This document shows positions 22,001 through 35,524 of a DNA stretch of 64,000 nt, one piece after another. The notes under the pieces are model-generated. The model was given only the letters and a program-made list of their open reading frames with translations. It made no database searches and was not told the origin of the DNA. Within the stretch, counting starts at the first letter, position 1, and each line of letters opens with the position of its first letter. A program made the position numbers and the translations under genes. The DNA is from Aradus depressus (lineage: Eukaryota > Arthropoda > Insecta > Hemiptera > Aradidae), in contig OY759215.1 in the NCBI GenBank assembly GCA_963662175.1, forward strand, positions 26,215,079 through 26,279,078, read 5' to 3'.

Positions 22001-25000
22001 ATATTGTTATATATCTTTGACGCTAAGAGTGGTTCGATTGTTGTAAATTAAGATGAAGGAGATGTCCTGTCGAAATGCCCTACTCGCCTCGCGTGAATTT
22101 ACTGGCTGCCGAGCCCTGGATATACCGAGCACTCCTCCAAGAGACTTTAAAGAAGTGAACTTGTTTAGCTGTGTATACATCCTTCCTCCTCCCCCAACCA
22201 CCAGCTTTGGGAAAGAACAAAAAAAAACAGAACCTTCTTATAGCAATCATGTTTTTACAAACCCCTCTCTTAAATTCAATTCAAACTGACATTACTGGGT
22301 AAAGGTTTTCTTTGTTTGTTAGTTTTAATCCTTTTTATCAAAACCCTACCAATAATAAAAATATAATTAAAAATTCGAAATTTAATGAGAAACATTTTTG
22401 GTAAGGACCAATTTTTCGATAGTACAGACCGTTTTCACGTAAATCAAATGTCTAAAAAAATAGATTTAGAGAAGTAATTTTACAAGAGTTTTCGGCATGC
22501 ATTTCATAAACCATCGAGAAATCGTAATGCATACAAAATTGGCCTTTTAGTTTTCTCTACAACTCCTATTTAGAGAAATGTTTGATTAGGTCATAAATAT
22601 GCATGTGTATTACTCCTAAAATATATTGTAGATATAACCGATATTCTTGAAGCCCTTTTAGAGATTTATCTACTAGATTAAATACGCTAAAATAAGTAAC
22701 TAAATTCCGATTAAATATGCTACATAAAATATATGACAAAAGGGTTGAATATTCACAAGTAAAGTTATAAAAATAATGAAGAAAATACTAAAAATAACTA
22801 TAAAAACAACTAAAGTTATAAAAATAAAATTCACTCTAAAGTTATAATATTAACAGCAGTGGAAGGGATATGGCTGACTTAATACATTCTCAGAAGTTGG
22901 CAGTTGTTACTCCCTGGATATATAAGTTAGTATAGTCTTCCAGGCTGACCAAGCTATCGTCCAAAGAGGAACACCTTCTTCTCTTCCTCTTTTAACATGA
23001 ATTTCTTTTATACACTGTGTATATGTCACAGTCAAAGTGTGAATTCCAGTGAATGTATACATTAACTAGTCAATGTATACATTAACTAGCCGTTTTAGTG
23101 GAAGTATCAATTGATTATAAAAATGAACACTATTGCTAGAGAATGTATACATTTACTAGAGAATGTATACATTTTCTAGTGTTCCTTAGTGAAAGTATAA
23201 ATAAATGAGAAAAAAAGGTTTTTGTAAAAAAAAAAAACTAAAACTAAACTTCAAAATTTATTTTACAATATAAATATCTAGGAAAGATGCAACAATAACA
23301 TAAAATATAAACATTTGTAAACAATATTAAAATGGATCTTTTGAATAAAAGCTGTTTTTAATTATAAGCTAGAACCTGTACTACTTCAAATATAGGAACG
23401 ACGGGAGGGGCAGATATATCGTCCCGCCGGCGGAACGCCGGCAACTACGCCCCCAACTTTTGTAATATTTCTATTTATGTTATTAATGCTAGCTATTTAT
23501 ACTTTCACTAAGGCATAGACGTAAGTGTATACATCCATGTACACTTTGACTAGAGAATTCAGTCAATGTATACATTGACTAGTTAATGTATACATTCACT
23601 GAAATTCATACTTTGACTGCAACATATATACAGAATACAGTGACTACAGAAATACATTTTCGAAGGATTACCACTTTCCGTGAACTTTGAACGAGTGATT
23701 ATAACGAGATGGGACTAATTGCAAACTTCTTCGGATGAAAGAGCAAAATGGATATATTACGTTGAGTCAGCCCACCACCAGGGGCGCTGCACACACTTTA
23801 ACTTTCGAATCTCCAACAGAAAGGTTCATGTTGTAGACCATTTTAAAGGTTTTTCAAAAAGAAGAAGGTTTTGTCCGAAACACTTTTACTTCCCCAGCTT
23901 TATGAAGTATAGTGAAAGTTATGTAATCGGTCAGAAATTCGATGCGCAATTTTTAATGGAATTTCATATTTTTCGACTTCCAGATTACACAAAGGAAAAA
24001 AAAATATGTATGTGAACACGATAACTCCCGACAGAATCAATGAATCATCACAAAATTTTATATGTGGGTGCAGAAACCCATAACTATCAATTTTCAGCTA
24101 AATGTGCCAAGGGGAAAGGGTGATTAGGGGAATAGCTTAACTCAAAAACTGTGATAACTGCCGTTGTAATGAATATCAACACAACAATTCATATGTGAAT
24201 TTAAAACCCTATATGGACGACATAAATTTTCAGCGCAATCGGCAGAAGAGAAGGGGGGATAAGAGGGGGGCTCAACTCATAAACCCCAATAACTGCCATT
24301 CTCATTGTACCAGTAATCAAAAAACCTTTCAGTTAAATGTTGTTCTGCTAAATGAGAAAATAAATCTTCAAGATGAGATACTTCTCTGGTCCCCCATTAA
24401 TGACATTCTTAGGATAGCTATCCATTAAAATATTCCATTTTCGGGAGCAGAGCTGGAAATACATTCTTCGGAAGTTTATTCTAAGAGCTCTTAGAAACAG
24501 GAAGAGTTTGCTGTATTTGTCAAATAAATTTTTATGAGCGGTTTTACTTATTTTGGCCGCTATCCTGAAATAATAGAAAATATGAAAAAATGTTCAGGAC
24601 AGGACATTCTTTTTTATGAAAGATCTTTAAAATGATATACAACATGGCCACCTTTTCTGATGGAGATTTGAAAGGTGTGCATGCAGCGCCCCTGATGGTG
24701 GACTGAGTCCCATGTTGCCACTTTATTCTGATACCTCATGTATATTGTCTATTCTATACTCAAAAGCTTAAGTGGCGTCCAGATTAGCGAACACGAACCG
24801 AGCATTGATCTCTGCGCATGCGCCAGACAAGCAAGCCATGTTCGTCCCCCGATCAGCGAGTTGTCGGTTTTTTGACGAAACATCAAAGGGTGTTCGGTTC
24901 GGCCTGCGGTGGTGTGTGGACGCTCAAGGAGCATGGAGCCGAGCAGACCGTGGATTGTAACAGTCTTGCAACCTTCTAAATACTTGTTTTCACATTTGTT

Positions 25001-28000
25001 TTGATTGTTCTGTTCCGAAGAATACATCCGAGTACAATATTTGTATTGCCCACTAACATGCTGAAATTTTAAGTCTTTTATAATTTTTGAACTACCTAGT
25101 TTTTCCCTTTCGCAAAAAAGTTTTGTCATCCACCAACGTCGTTTATATTTTTTCTTATTATTATCCAAGTGAATATAAATGTAGGCCAACGCCGCAATAG
25201 CTTTATTATTCATTATAACTAAGGTTCAACAGATATAATTAAATCACCAAAGTAAAATACTGAAACTGAAAAAATAAAAAATCACAAAACAACCTTATAA
25301 CCTATGTTCGGACCTGTGGTCGTGTAGTGCTCGGCTCGTTCCATGTTCGGCTCGGCGTGATCATTGGCACCGAACGCCGAGCCGAGCACTGCTCTGCATG
25401 TTGCTCGGTTCGTGTTCGCTAGTCTGGACGCACCTTTAAGCTTTCATATACAGAGAGAATGCGTTTAGAGAGATACGTTTCATATGCTCCCTGAAGTTGA
25501 CCTACCTTGAAGGCCTCTCTGAACTTGTGGGACATTATATTGTAGAGGAAGGGATTGACCGTTGTAGAGAGATAGTAGAGAAGCCCAGACGTGTAGGTGA
25601 TGGTCTGGTAAATGAGAACGGTGGTGCTGTCTGTCGGGCTTCCGTGAACTGCGAATAGTCGCTGTGCCTGGAACGGGGCCCAGCAGATGAAGAATGCTAT
25701 CACCACCACCACTGCAACAGACAAGTATGTTATAGAGATTACAATAAAAAATTAACACAATGTTTCTACCATGTCAATCTAGTTGCTCGACTCTTGTCAT
25801 TCCATTCCCATTCAGATAATCCACCCCGAAGACTGAGGCGGCGCTGGCCGAGAGACCTGCTACTGTAATCTAGCAACAATATTTAGGGAGTGCCGGTGAT
25901 GACCAGCTTCTCCCCTCATGTAAACCTCTTACCTTCAACTCTCCTTTCCTTCTTGGCCTGCCTCCACTACTGGACAGTGATTGGCGAGGCGAGAAGGCAG
26001 GGGGGATCACTCGAGCCCCCGCGGTCTCCCCTGACCCCATTAAGTTGGAGGGATGGGGTTGTTCGAGGGGTCTCGAGTTGAAGGACTTTCATGTTCATTT
26101 TATTTTATCTTTATTATTATTGTTTTATGTTTATGCTTATTATTATCTGAATTGCAGAGACCATTATTATTTTATTATTTATTTTTTTATGTATATATTT
26201 TCTTCCTATTATTTTGTACATAATCATATGCTTTCATTGTGTATATTTTTATTTATTTTTATGTACGTACCTATTTAATGTTTAATGTCATTCATCACAT
26301 TTACTTATAGTTTATACTGATTGTAAATACTCAAAATATAAAGAATTACTCCGTGCCATGAAACAAAGAATGTCTACTTCCCCAGTTATACGAAGTATAA
26401 GCGAAGTTACGTAATAGGTCAAAAACTTGATGCGGAGTTTTCAATGGAATTTCATGTTTTACGACCTCTAGATTCCAAATATGAAAAAAAAAGGTTTGTC
26501 TGTATGTGTGAGAATGAATGTATGGACAAGAAATTTTATATGTGAATCGAGAATCCTATAACGACGACACCTACTGATTTTCGGCCAAATCGGGCAAAGG
26601 AAAGGGGGATTAGGAGAGAGTCATAACTCAAACACTTTTAATATCTGCCGATGTAATGAATGTATCGACATGAAATTTCATATTTGATGTCAAAACCCAA
26701 TGAGAACACAACTTGTCAAACAGCAAAATCGGTCGAAGGGACGGGGGCTCAGGGGAAGGAGCTAAATTCAAAAATCCTAATAACTGCCGATGTAATGAGT
26801 TAATTGACACAAAATTTAGTATGGAGATTTAGGAGCCTCTATGTAAGTCAACTGTTGAATATTAGCTCAAATAGAGAATAACTCAGAAACCAGAAAGAAT
26901 AAGCTTGGGTAATATGTGATGGTATTTCAAGCGTTGCTATCCTGGAGGCTATCAGAAAGACTGTTAGCGCTGACATACGGGGGAAAGAGATAATTATCCT
27001 TTCTGACAGTCGGTCAGCGCTGAAAGCTTTCAAGCTCTCGTAAAACACAACAGTACTGTCATACGCCTCACCTCTACGTTGTATAACACGCTGAAACAGA
27101 TGGAAACAAAGCGGCTGGCGTGTAGATGAGGAGGGTGCCAACCTAAATACGATGGGGCCTGAACCATTTCAAACTCTGTCATTCAGTACATGTACCTACA
27201 TCAGAGTTCAAGAGGTGAGTTGAGGCGTCAAGAGGTGAGTTGAGGCTTCAAGAGGTGAGTTGAGGCGTCAAGAGGCGAGTTGAGGCGTCAAGAGGTGAGT
27301 TGAGGCGTCGAGGTGAGTTGAGGCGCGTCAAAACCTCATGAGACGGATGAACAGAAAGGACTCCAGACTTGTTAGAGAGGCTAACGGCAGTAAAGTCATT
27401 TTTTGGTGGTGAGGTTCTCAGTCTGAGTTGCCAGCAGATTCGCCAACTTGTCCAAGGACTCACGGATCTTGCGATTCTGGTTAAACAAAGACACAAGTGT
27501 GGATACGTTTACTCTTTCATCTGCCCTGGTGAAGAGGAAGAAAGTGCGGATCACTACGTGAGATGTCCGATGTATATGACGGAGATAAGATGAGAAGCTA
27601 CCGCCCTTACTGGACTTCTATAGAAGAAGACAAACTACAGAAATTAGTAGCCCTTATCCTCCACTCTATCCCTTAGGACACTTTCCCATATAATATTAGG
27701 GTTAGTCGTGTACCTGCCATTGATATATAATCGGCAGGTGAATGAGAAATTTCACTCGAGCAGGCTTTCATGGCTCCAAATATTGCTTCTGCCACAGAGA
27801 TTTGCATGTATCATGACAGCAAATAACAGAGTTCGCAGGAATCAAAAGAACACCCCTAAGCATCAAGGAATAAGAGCTGGAGCATAGGCTGACGAAGACG
27901 AGGAAAACCTTCGCAATTTTCGCAAAAACTTGCCTTAATCTAATTCTTTTTTTAGTTATTTATAAATAATCAAAAACTAGAACACCATTCGGACGTGATA

Positions 28001-31000
28001 TTGATTGGAATATTTGAAAAATTGAGTAAATCTAAAGAAACACTAAGTCCAGAAGTTCTGACCTAGTTAACCATTCAATTTTGAGACATTTGATAATGTT
28101 TTTACTTTAACTTTCAGGAGTCATTTAAAAATAATTAAAAAATCAACACCTAATCAGGATTTAGAATGTAAAGTAGGAGATGAAACAAAGACAGGTTTAA
28201 GATAGATTAAATTTCTCATGGTGGCCTTCGCCTCCAGGTTCAGATTTTTCTAAGATACTAATTTTCTTGGGAAAAACGCTCACATACAAGACTTTGACAA
28301 ATCGTTTGTTGAAACTAGCAGGAAAGTTCGAGGTAATAATTTATTGGAAGGGCGCCGGTAGATTGGAGGTAGTGTGGTCATCAGCGGTTTGTCATCTCTC
28401 TGCTTGAAATAACAGTTAAATAGTGTTGTTATTCTCTTTTAATTTTGCCATGAAAGCTCCTTAAATTAATTTTTATTTGCAATTTGAGGTAAATTGAAAG
28501 CCTCTCGATAATTCCACAAGTCTTCTTTACAAGAAGAGAAGAATATAGAGCTAACAAACGCTGGAACACTATTAACATCCTCATGCTCACTTCACTGCTG
28601 CTACCAGCAAGATCTCTGGGTCATCGCTCGAGATGCTGTTGGCTAAACTAAAGTGTGGTGCAGTGAAAAGAAGAAGGAGGATCAGATAATGTGAAAACTA
28701 AGGGAGGAATAGAATTTATTTCTGGATTTAAGTACTTCGGTGATGAAAGGAACTTTGATGTCACTGTGAAGGGTTATATCGGCGAAATTATAAAGAGAAA
28801 ATTGGCTATTTTACGGTGAATTTTGGATTAAAGGAATTGAATGTGGTTTAAATTGGATGTCTTGGCAGGAGTCTCGTTGAAACATTTTCCTGCAACCCCC
28901 TACCCTCCAATAATAGTTACTATTTTTTGATATTGAAGATAAATAGGAAGAGAGAGGGGATGTCTGCGTGAGAGGGGATGTCTGTGTAAGAGGAGATGTC
29001 TGGGTGGGAGGGGATGTCTATGAGAGGGTGGTCTGCGTGAGAGGGAATGTCTGTGTAAGAGGGGATGTCTGGGTGAGAGGGGATGTCTATGAGAGGGAGG
29101 TCTGCGTGAGAGGGGATGTCTATGAGAGGGGATGTCTGTGGGAGAGGGGATGTCTGTGTGAGAGGAGATGCCTGTGAAAGGGGATATCTGTAAGACCAGC
29201 AACACACGTACAGTTCAATCCTTCAGTTTTTTCCATCGATTCGAACGAGCGGGACGATTTGGCCTCTTCAGTTTCACTGTCCAGATTTGAACTTGACGCT
29301 CTCGGGGTGTCTTGATCGTGTAGGAAATCAAACAGGTCATAGTACCAAAGTACCGGCTTGTAAATTATGTCTGCAGATGATCCAGACTTCTTTGATGCCT
29401 CAACTTTCTTTTGTTCTTTGCGAAAAGCAGATCTTAAGCTGTTTATTTTTGTCACAACAGATTTCTTTGTCGCACCAGGTTCTAGTTCTTGTAACTTCTT
29501 CGCTAACTTGTAGGCAGCATCTTTTTTGGAGCGGTCATGATACTCGGGATTTATGTGTGAGGCGGTCTGAGTGAGAGGGGAATTATGATCTTTCAGTTTA
29601 GATAGGGTCGTGGGAAGGAGAGCACCCTAGAACCACCCACACCAAACCCGTCACATTTCGCTCTATGTCCCTCAGTCAGATCCTGGTCAAACCGAATATT
29701 CTTCAAGTCCAACACATCGGTTTTACACTTATACCATTTGTTTTGTTTCGTGAGTTTTAGATCTCTGATCGAGCTATCGTAGTGTTTAGTTAGTTATGTG
29801 TCTCATGTCCTACGTGGGTCATAACGCCTAATACTAGAGCGCTCTTTCGTCGCTCTGGTGAACTTAAGCCTTAAGGTTCATTCAACTAGGGTAGGGGAAC
29901 TTAAACGAGTTCCTGACATCTAACAGGCTCGGGACCATCGCTTAACGTACCATCCCAAAGACAGTGTGCTCAAGCTTTTTCACCTTCTAGATGAAAAGTA
30001 AAAGTTTAGATATTCAGTTTATTTTTAGACTAACAATAAGTTGCAGAATTCGTTTTTGGATTATACTCGTACTTATGGTACACTGGAGGGGATGACATAA
30101 AACTTGAAAAAATACCACTTCGGTAAACTTAATTTAAAAAATGAAAAAATAAAAAATGTTGACAGAGGTCATGAAGCGAGAAAATGTAATCCCCCAAAAA
30201 GTGGATAAAAATGTTTAAAAATAAAAAAAATATAACTCAAAGAAGCTATATAAAGTGAATATCTTAAACATTAAAAAAAATAAAAATACAAATTATAACA
30301 GAAAACTGTTTAAGGAAAATGTTTTTTAATAAGGCTGGATTGGATGAGTCTCATTTTGTCATCACTTGGTATTCCAGCCATGGATCTCTATTAAACTCCA
30401 GACTTAGAGTGCATTAAAGGATAACTCAGTCATCTAAAAATACTGCGTTGTTACAAACAGTCTCCAAGGGAAAGGGATAAATTAAAAATATATATATATA
30501 TATATGTATATATATATGATACATAGTTTTTCATTGTCATAAAAGTGTTTATAACCCAGACAACAAAGTTTGTTCAAAACAACAAATTCTGGATACATAA
30601 TAAAATAACATAACGTTAAGGCGAACTGACTGCTTCGACGGTAAATGTGGGGAGGCCACATCAAAAAAGAACGCGGTCTTTAGGCATGTGGTGCAGCGTC
30701 GGTTAATCCAGGAGGAGTACAGGAGGATGAGAAGCGAAGAGAAGAGGCTTCACAGAGTAAAGAAACGCGCACATCTCGAGGGCACACAGATCCAGGAGCT
30801 GAGGGGAGTCATTCGGGTACGTATGGACTCTACATGTGTACTGCCTGACCACTGGATGTCCCAGATACTATCAGGTCATGAAGATTTCAACTCCAAGTTC
30901 TTCTTCTTTAAGAGAAAGAACAACCCGAACTGTTCGTGAGGCGGAGTCGGGACGCAGAACATGTGGTCCTCGAATGACCGCTGTACGGGCCTAGTTAGAG

Positions 31001-34000
31001 TTGATACGCGGGACAGGATCGTATCTAGGACTCGACCTTCGGCAGCTGGTGACCGGCTAACCAGTGTTCAGCCGATTTGCCGCCTCCTGGTGGAGAAAAA
31101 AAGCACTTGCCCCGAGCGCCCCACCGTACTACATCCAGCCAGCGCCCCACATTTATCCCGAGCTCTCTCGGCGCGTCAAGCAGCGCCGCCAATAAAATTA
31201 AGGTGGACTGGTTTTGCTCCTGGTCCACCTCAGCAACAGACTTTTATCAATGAATAAACTTGTTAGGCCATCTTTCCCGACGATTCGGCGAACGGGTATC
31301 ATGGCCTCCACCGAAGGTCGGCAACCCCCAAAAAAAAGATCCAGGAGCTTAAGGATAGGAATCTCAGCAGGAACTTCTATAAGAAGGTGAATGACCTATG
31401 AAAGGACTTCAAGTCCTGAATCAACATCTGCAAGGACAATAATGGAGACGTCCTGAGTGACAGTCGGTGGTTTGAATGTACCATTTTGAAAGACCGATTT
31501 TCAGGAGTGAGACATTTAATTATCAGACACAAAGTTCAATGCCTCATGAACCTGCTGATCAATAATATAAGAAATATCGGGTACAATAAATTTAGGCTCC
31601 AAAAGTGATCTAAATTATCGTTCGATATCAGTCAAAATTGAATCAAATCCAAATTAAGGGAATGGGACATTATCATCAACAATTCATTTCTACTACATAG
31701 AACTCTGTTCTTGAGTCAGAGCGCTCCTAAAGTCCTAGTCACATTGATATCATCGCCAAAATGGTCAACTAAGAGTTCAGAGGACCACAAAATGTGCAAT
31801 TTCCTCGAAAACTCGATCTCTTGAGAAATATACCTAAAAATAAGTAAATAAATAATTTCCGGGATCTGAGTTTAATCTCTAAAGGGGTCACATAACTAAC
31901 TGGAAGTTTTGTAGATAATACCCGGTTTATAACTTCATATTTTTACATACTTTATTGAATCTGATAACCTTTAAATACTTGTCGTTATGAGACTTACAAA
32001 CCGGAACTTAATTCAAAGATAAAACTTCATAAACTTTGTTAATGCCCTTTTCTTCCTCCCTTTTTCTCTCAAATTTTATTTTTAATCATTTTTTTTTTTT
32101 AGGATTTAGAAAATGGAAAAGTTCTTCTTAATGGGCAGTTTATTTGAAAGAACTTCGAACTCATATTTTGTTGTCTCCTTTTTTTCATTCGTGAAAATAT
32201 TATAAAATTGAAAAACAATATTTGTATTATTATCTATATATAATAAAATAAATAACAAAGGCAAAGAAACCTTTGGTCGATTTGATTGAAAATTCAGTGA
32301 TAGGTGTCGTCCTAAGAGGTCTTTGAATTTACATATAAAATTTTCTGTCAATACATTCATTAAAATTACAGTTATTAGAGTTTTTGTTGCCTCCCCCTAA
32401 CCCCCCCCCCCCCCCCCCTTTCCATGTTGGCCAATTTAACTTAAAATCAATAGGTATTGTACTTAGGGAGTTCTGGATACAAATGACGGTGTTAGAATCA
32501 AAATGGTTCAATTGACATTTTTGAAGAATTTTCGTTAAGTGCACAATCGAGTACAAAAATGATAGTTCTGTTTAGGAAAAAAAGTTGTACAAGTCAAATG
32601 CTAGTGGAAAATCACTTATACCATTTTGGTGACATGTAACTTATACATATCAATAGTGACCTTGAAATTAAGATTTTTATTCAATTTTATGGTTTGCTAA
32701 CAGCAACTTTCACCATAAAAGCAGAAGACAAAATATTTCCGATTTCGATAAATTATAGATTCTTTAAATCAGTTAAGAACTTAATGCACCGTTTCTTCAA
32801 AGTTTTAAAAATGTCACTTAGACCACTTTGATTCTAACCCCGTCAATTATTAAAATTTTCAGGAAAGTGTTTGGAAGATAAAAATATGCGTAGAAGTGAA
32901 TATACTATTTTTCATTTACTTCAAAACCAACAAAATAAACAACTGAAGCGGAAAATTTCGTGCAATCTCTATCACAGTGGAAAATTGTACTTCTTACAAA
33001 GGATTGGAAGGAGTTACAGATGCACACGTTGTGTTTATCGTAAACAAGAATGTACCTTGAGCCTTGCAAAGTTAAAGTTAAAACTAATAATTTTAAAGTG
33101 CAAACTATCCATTTTAAAATTGACTGTAATTGTTTTTAATTGAATTAATTTTTGTATAGTTATCGTGACAAAGTTAATAATCTTTTTTAAAGGACAGTTA
33201 TATATATATTCCCCAATTTTAAATGGTAATCTGTGTTGGGTTTGGGTACAGGTTAATGAGAACTTAGAGTAGAGCAACAGATATATTTATTTGGTCAACA
33301 CCCTTATTACAAAACCGCGTGGAAACGAACACAAAGTCAGTTGTTCAATAATAAGTCCCATACCGCGTGGGAACTACACAAGTCACTCACTTACTGTGCT
33401 TGGTAACAGACGACTCACTTTATACCCGCGTGGTAATAAACAACTCACTTCCGCATGGTAACTAACGACTCACCTTAAACCCGCGTGGTAATAAGCAACT
33501 CACTTCCGCATGGTAACTAACGACTCACCTTATACCCGCGTGGTAATAAGGACGAATCCATTCCGCACACCGCGTGCTGGCTCGACCCAGACTCTCAGTC
33601 CACCCCGCGTGGCGACCAACTGGTCCCTCTCGTTGTTAAGAGACGACTCACTTTATACCCGCGTGGTAGTAACCAACTCACTTCCGCATGGTAACTAACG
33701 ACTCACCTTATACCCGCGTGGTAATAAGGACGAAATCCATTCCGCACACCGCGTGCTGGCTCGACCCAGACTCTCAGTCCACCCCGCGTGGCGACCAACT
33801 GGTCCCTCTCGTTGTTAAGAGACGACTGAATCCTGTAGTTCAATGAATCAACAAGTCACTCACCACAGGTCGTTCAAGGAACACACCGTAGGTATCGATT
33901 CTCGGCGTGTTCCCGAATTCACTCGCACTCAACTCGCGACTTAACAATCTGATAGATGATCTATTTAATTAGTTCTATATACTATTTGATAATAATATAA

Positions 34001-35449
34001 AATATAATTTAAATATTAAATTAATAATATAATTTTAAGTTATATAATTAATTACTTTCAAGTATTTGTCCTACTTTGTCATTTCTCTAACTTTCTGTTC
34101 AATTCCTCCCAAATAGTGATTCTCCTAAGTCCAATGTGACAAGGGTACCCACAGGTTTGGTCATTATGTTAATGCCTGCTCTGAACATTAAGACTGTTGA
34201 GAGATTGATATGGTCTCGTTGCAAGGATGGTTACTGACTTATGGAAATGAGACTTACTTGAACTAACCTTGCTCTCAATGGAGCGAGAGACATTCATCTT
34301 CATTTGTCAAGTTCACAAGTGGCAACTCAAGGACAGAGATACCCAGGGATTGGGTAGTGTTTGATGCTTTCACAATTTACTCTGATTTATGAGCTTTCAA
34401 AAAAATTGAATTATTAATTTTGAAAAGTGTTCAATGTTTTTTGTTTTAATTATTTTATATATTTTTACAGGAGAAATTTGTTTGTTGTGGTATGCGTGCT
34501 TGCCTTCTGAGCTCAAGATCGTGGGTTCGAAACCCGGCCGAGGCCCTTAGTTTATTTTATCTGGGAGTTAAATAAACTTAAGCACGCCGTCCTTCGGATG
34601 GGACGTTAAGGGATGGTCCCGAGCCTGTACGATGTCAGATACTCGTTAAAGACCCCTGCCCTAGGTGAATAAATATTTAGGGTAGGCAAAATTTAGGACT
34701 CCCACAGTAGAGTCGGGCTCATGTCCACCAGAGTGACGAAAGAGTGGTCTGGTAGTAGGCGATATGACCTCGTAGTTAATGCCCGGACATGCCATAAAAC
34801 CTAACCTATTGTTTTTACATCCTCAGCTATACGAAGTACTGGGGAAGTTATGTAATCGGACAGAAATTCGTTGCTGAGTTTTCATCAGAATATAATTCTT
34901 GATTCCCTTATTCCAAAATATAAAATCTGTATCAGTAAATACGATAATTCCCGATAGAATAAATATATCGACACAATTTTATATGTATGTTCATAATTCC
35001 AAAAGGACGACATCTTTGTGCTGGCGCTAATGACCTCAGTTGTCGATGCGCCAAAGTTTAAAAAAAAATAATAATATTAATTTCTGTTAAACAATAACAT
35101 AATAGAAACATACAATTGTGTATTTCAAAATAGCTTATGAATTATACAATTAATCGATATTAAAGCTTAGAATACATACACATATGATATGAGGGCGTTG
35201 GTAGCTGGCTCAGAGGTAACGGCTTGCTTACTGAACTCATTGCTTACTAAACGATTTTTTTTTTTTTTTCTAGAAGGTGAAAAAACCTCGTGCACGCCGT
35301 CCTTCGGTTGGGACGTTAAGCGATGCTGGTCCCGAGCCTGTATGAGGTCAGGTTCTTGTTAAAGCAAGGTAACTAAACATAGGTAGGCCAATCCCAGAGT
35401 AGTGTCGGGCTCATCCACCAGATCGAGGTTGTAATTATTAGAGGTAATA

Positions 35450-35524
<75 letters not shown>

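Noticed and set aside
22007..22289. Opposed ORFs on both strands
   Set aside because: No splice signals, no recognised residues, and mutually overlapping.
24772..24960. Plus ORF rich in Arg and Ala
   Set aside because: Overlaps the Harbinger TIR and the antisense of its transposase frame; no family match.
28900..29207. Several overlapping 70-100 codon ORFs on both strands
   Set aside because: They are repeat translations of the 18-bp minisatellite in frames without stops; the last also runs into the MADF frame.
33280..33830. CRISPR-like array of regularly spaced repeats
   Set aside because: A eukaryotic LTR with imperfect tandem units; no conserved repeat with unique spacers.
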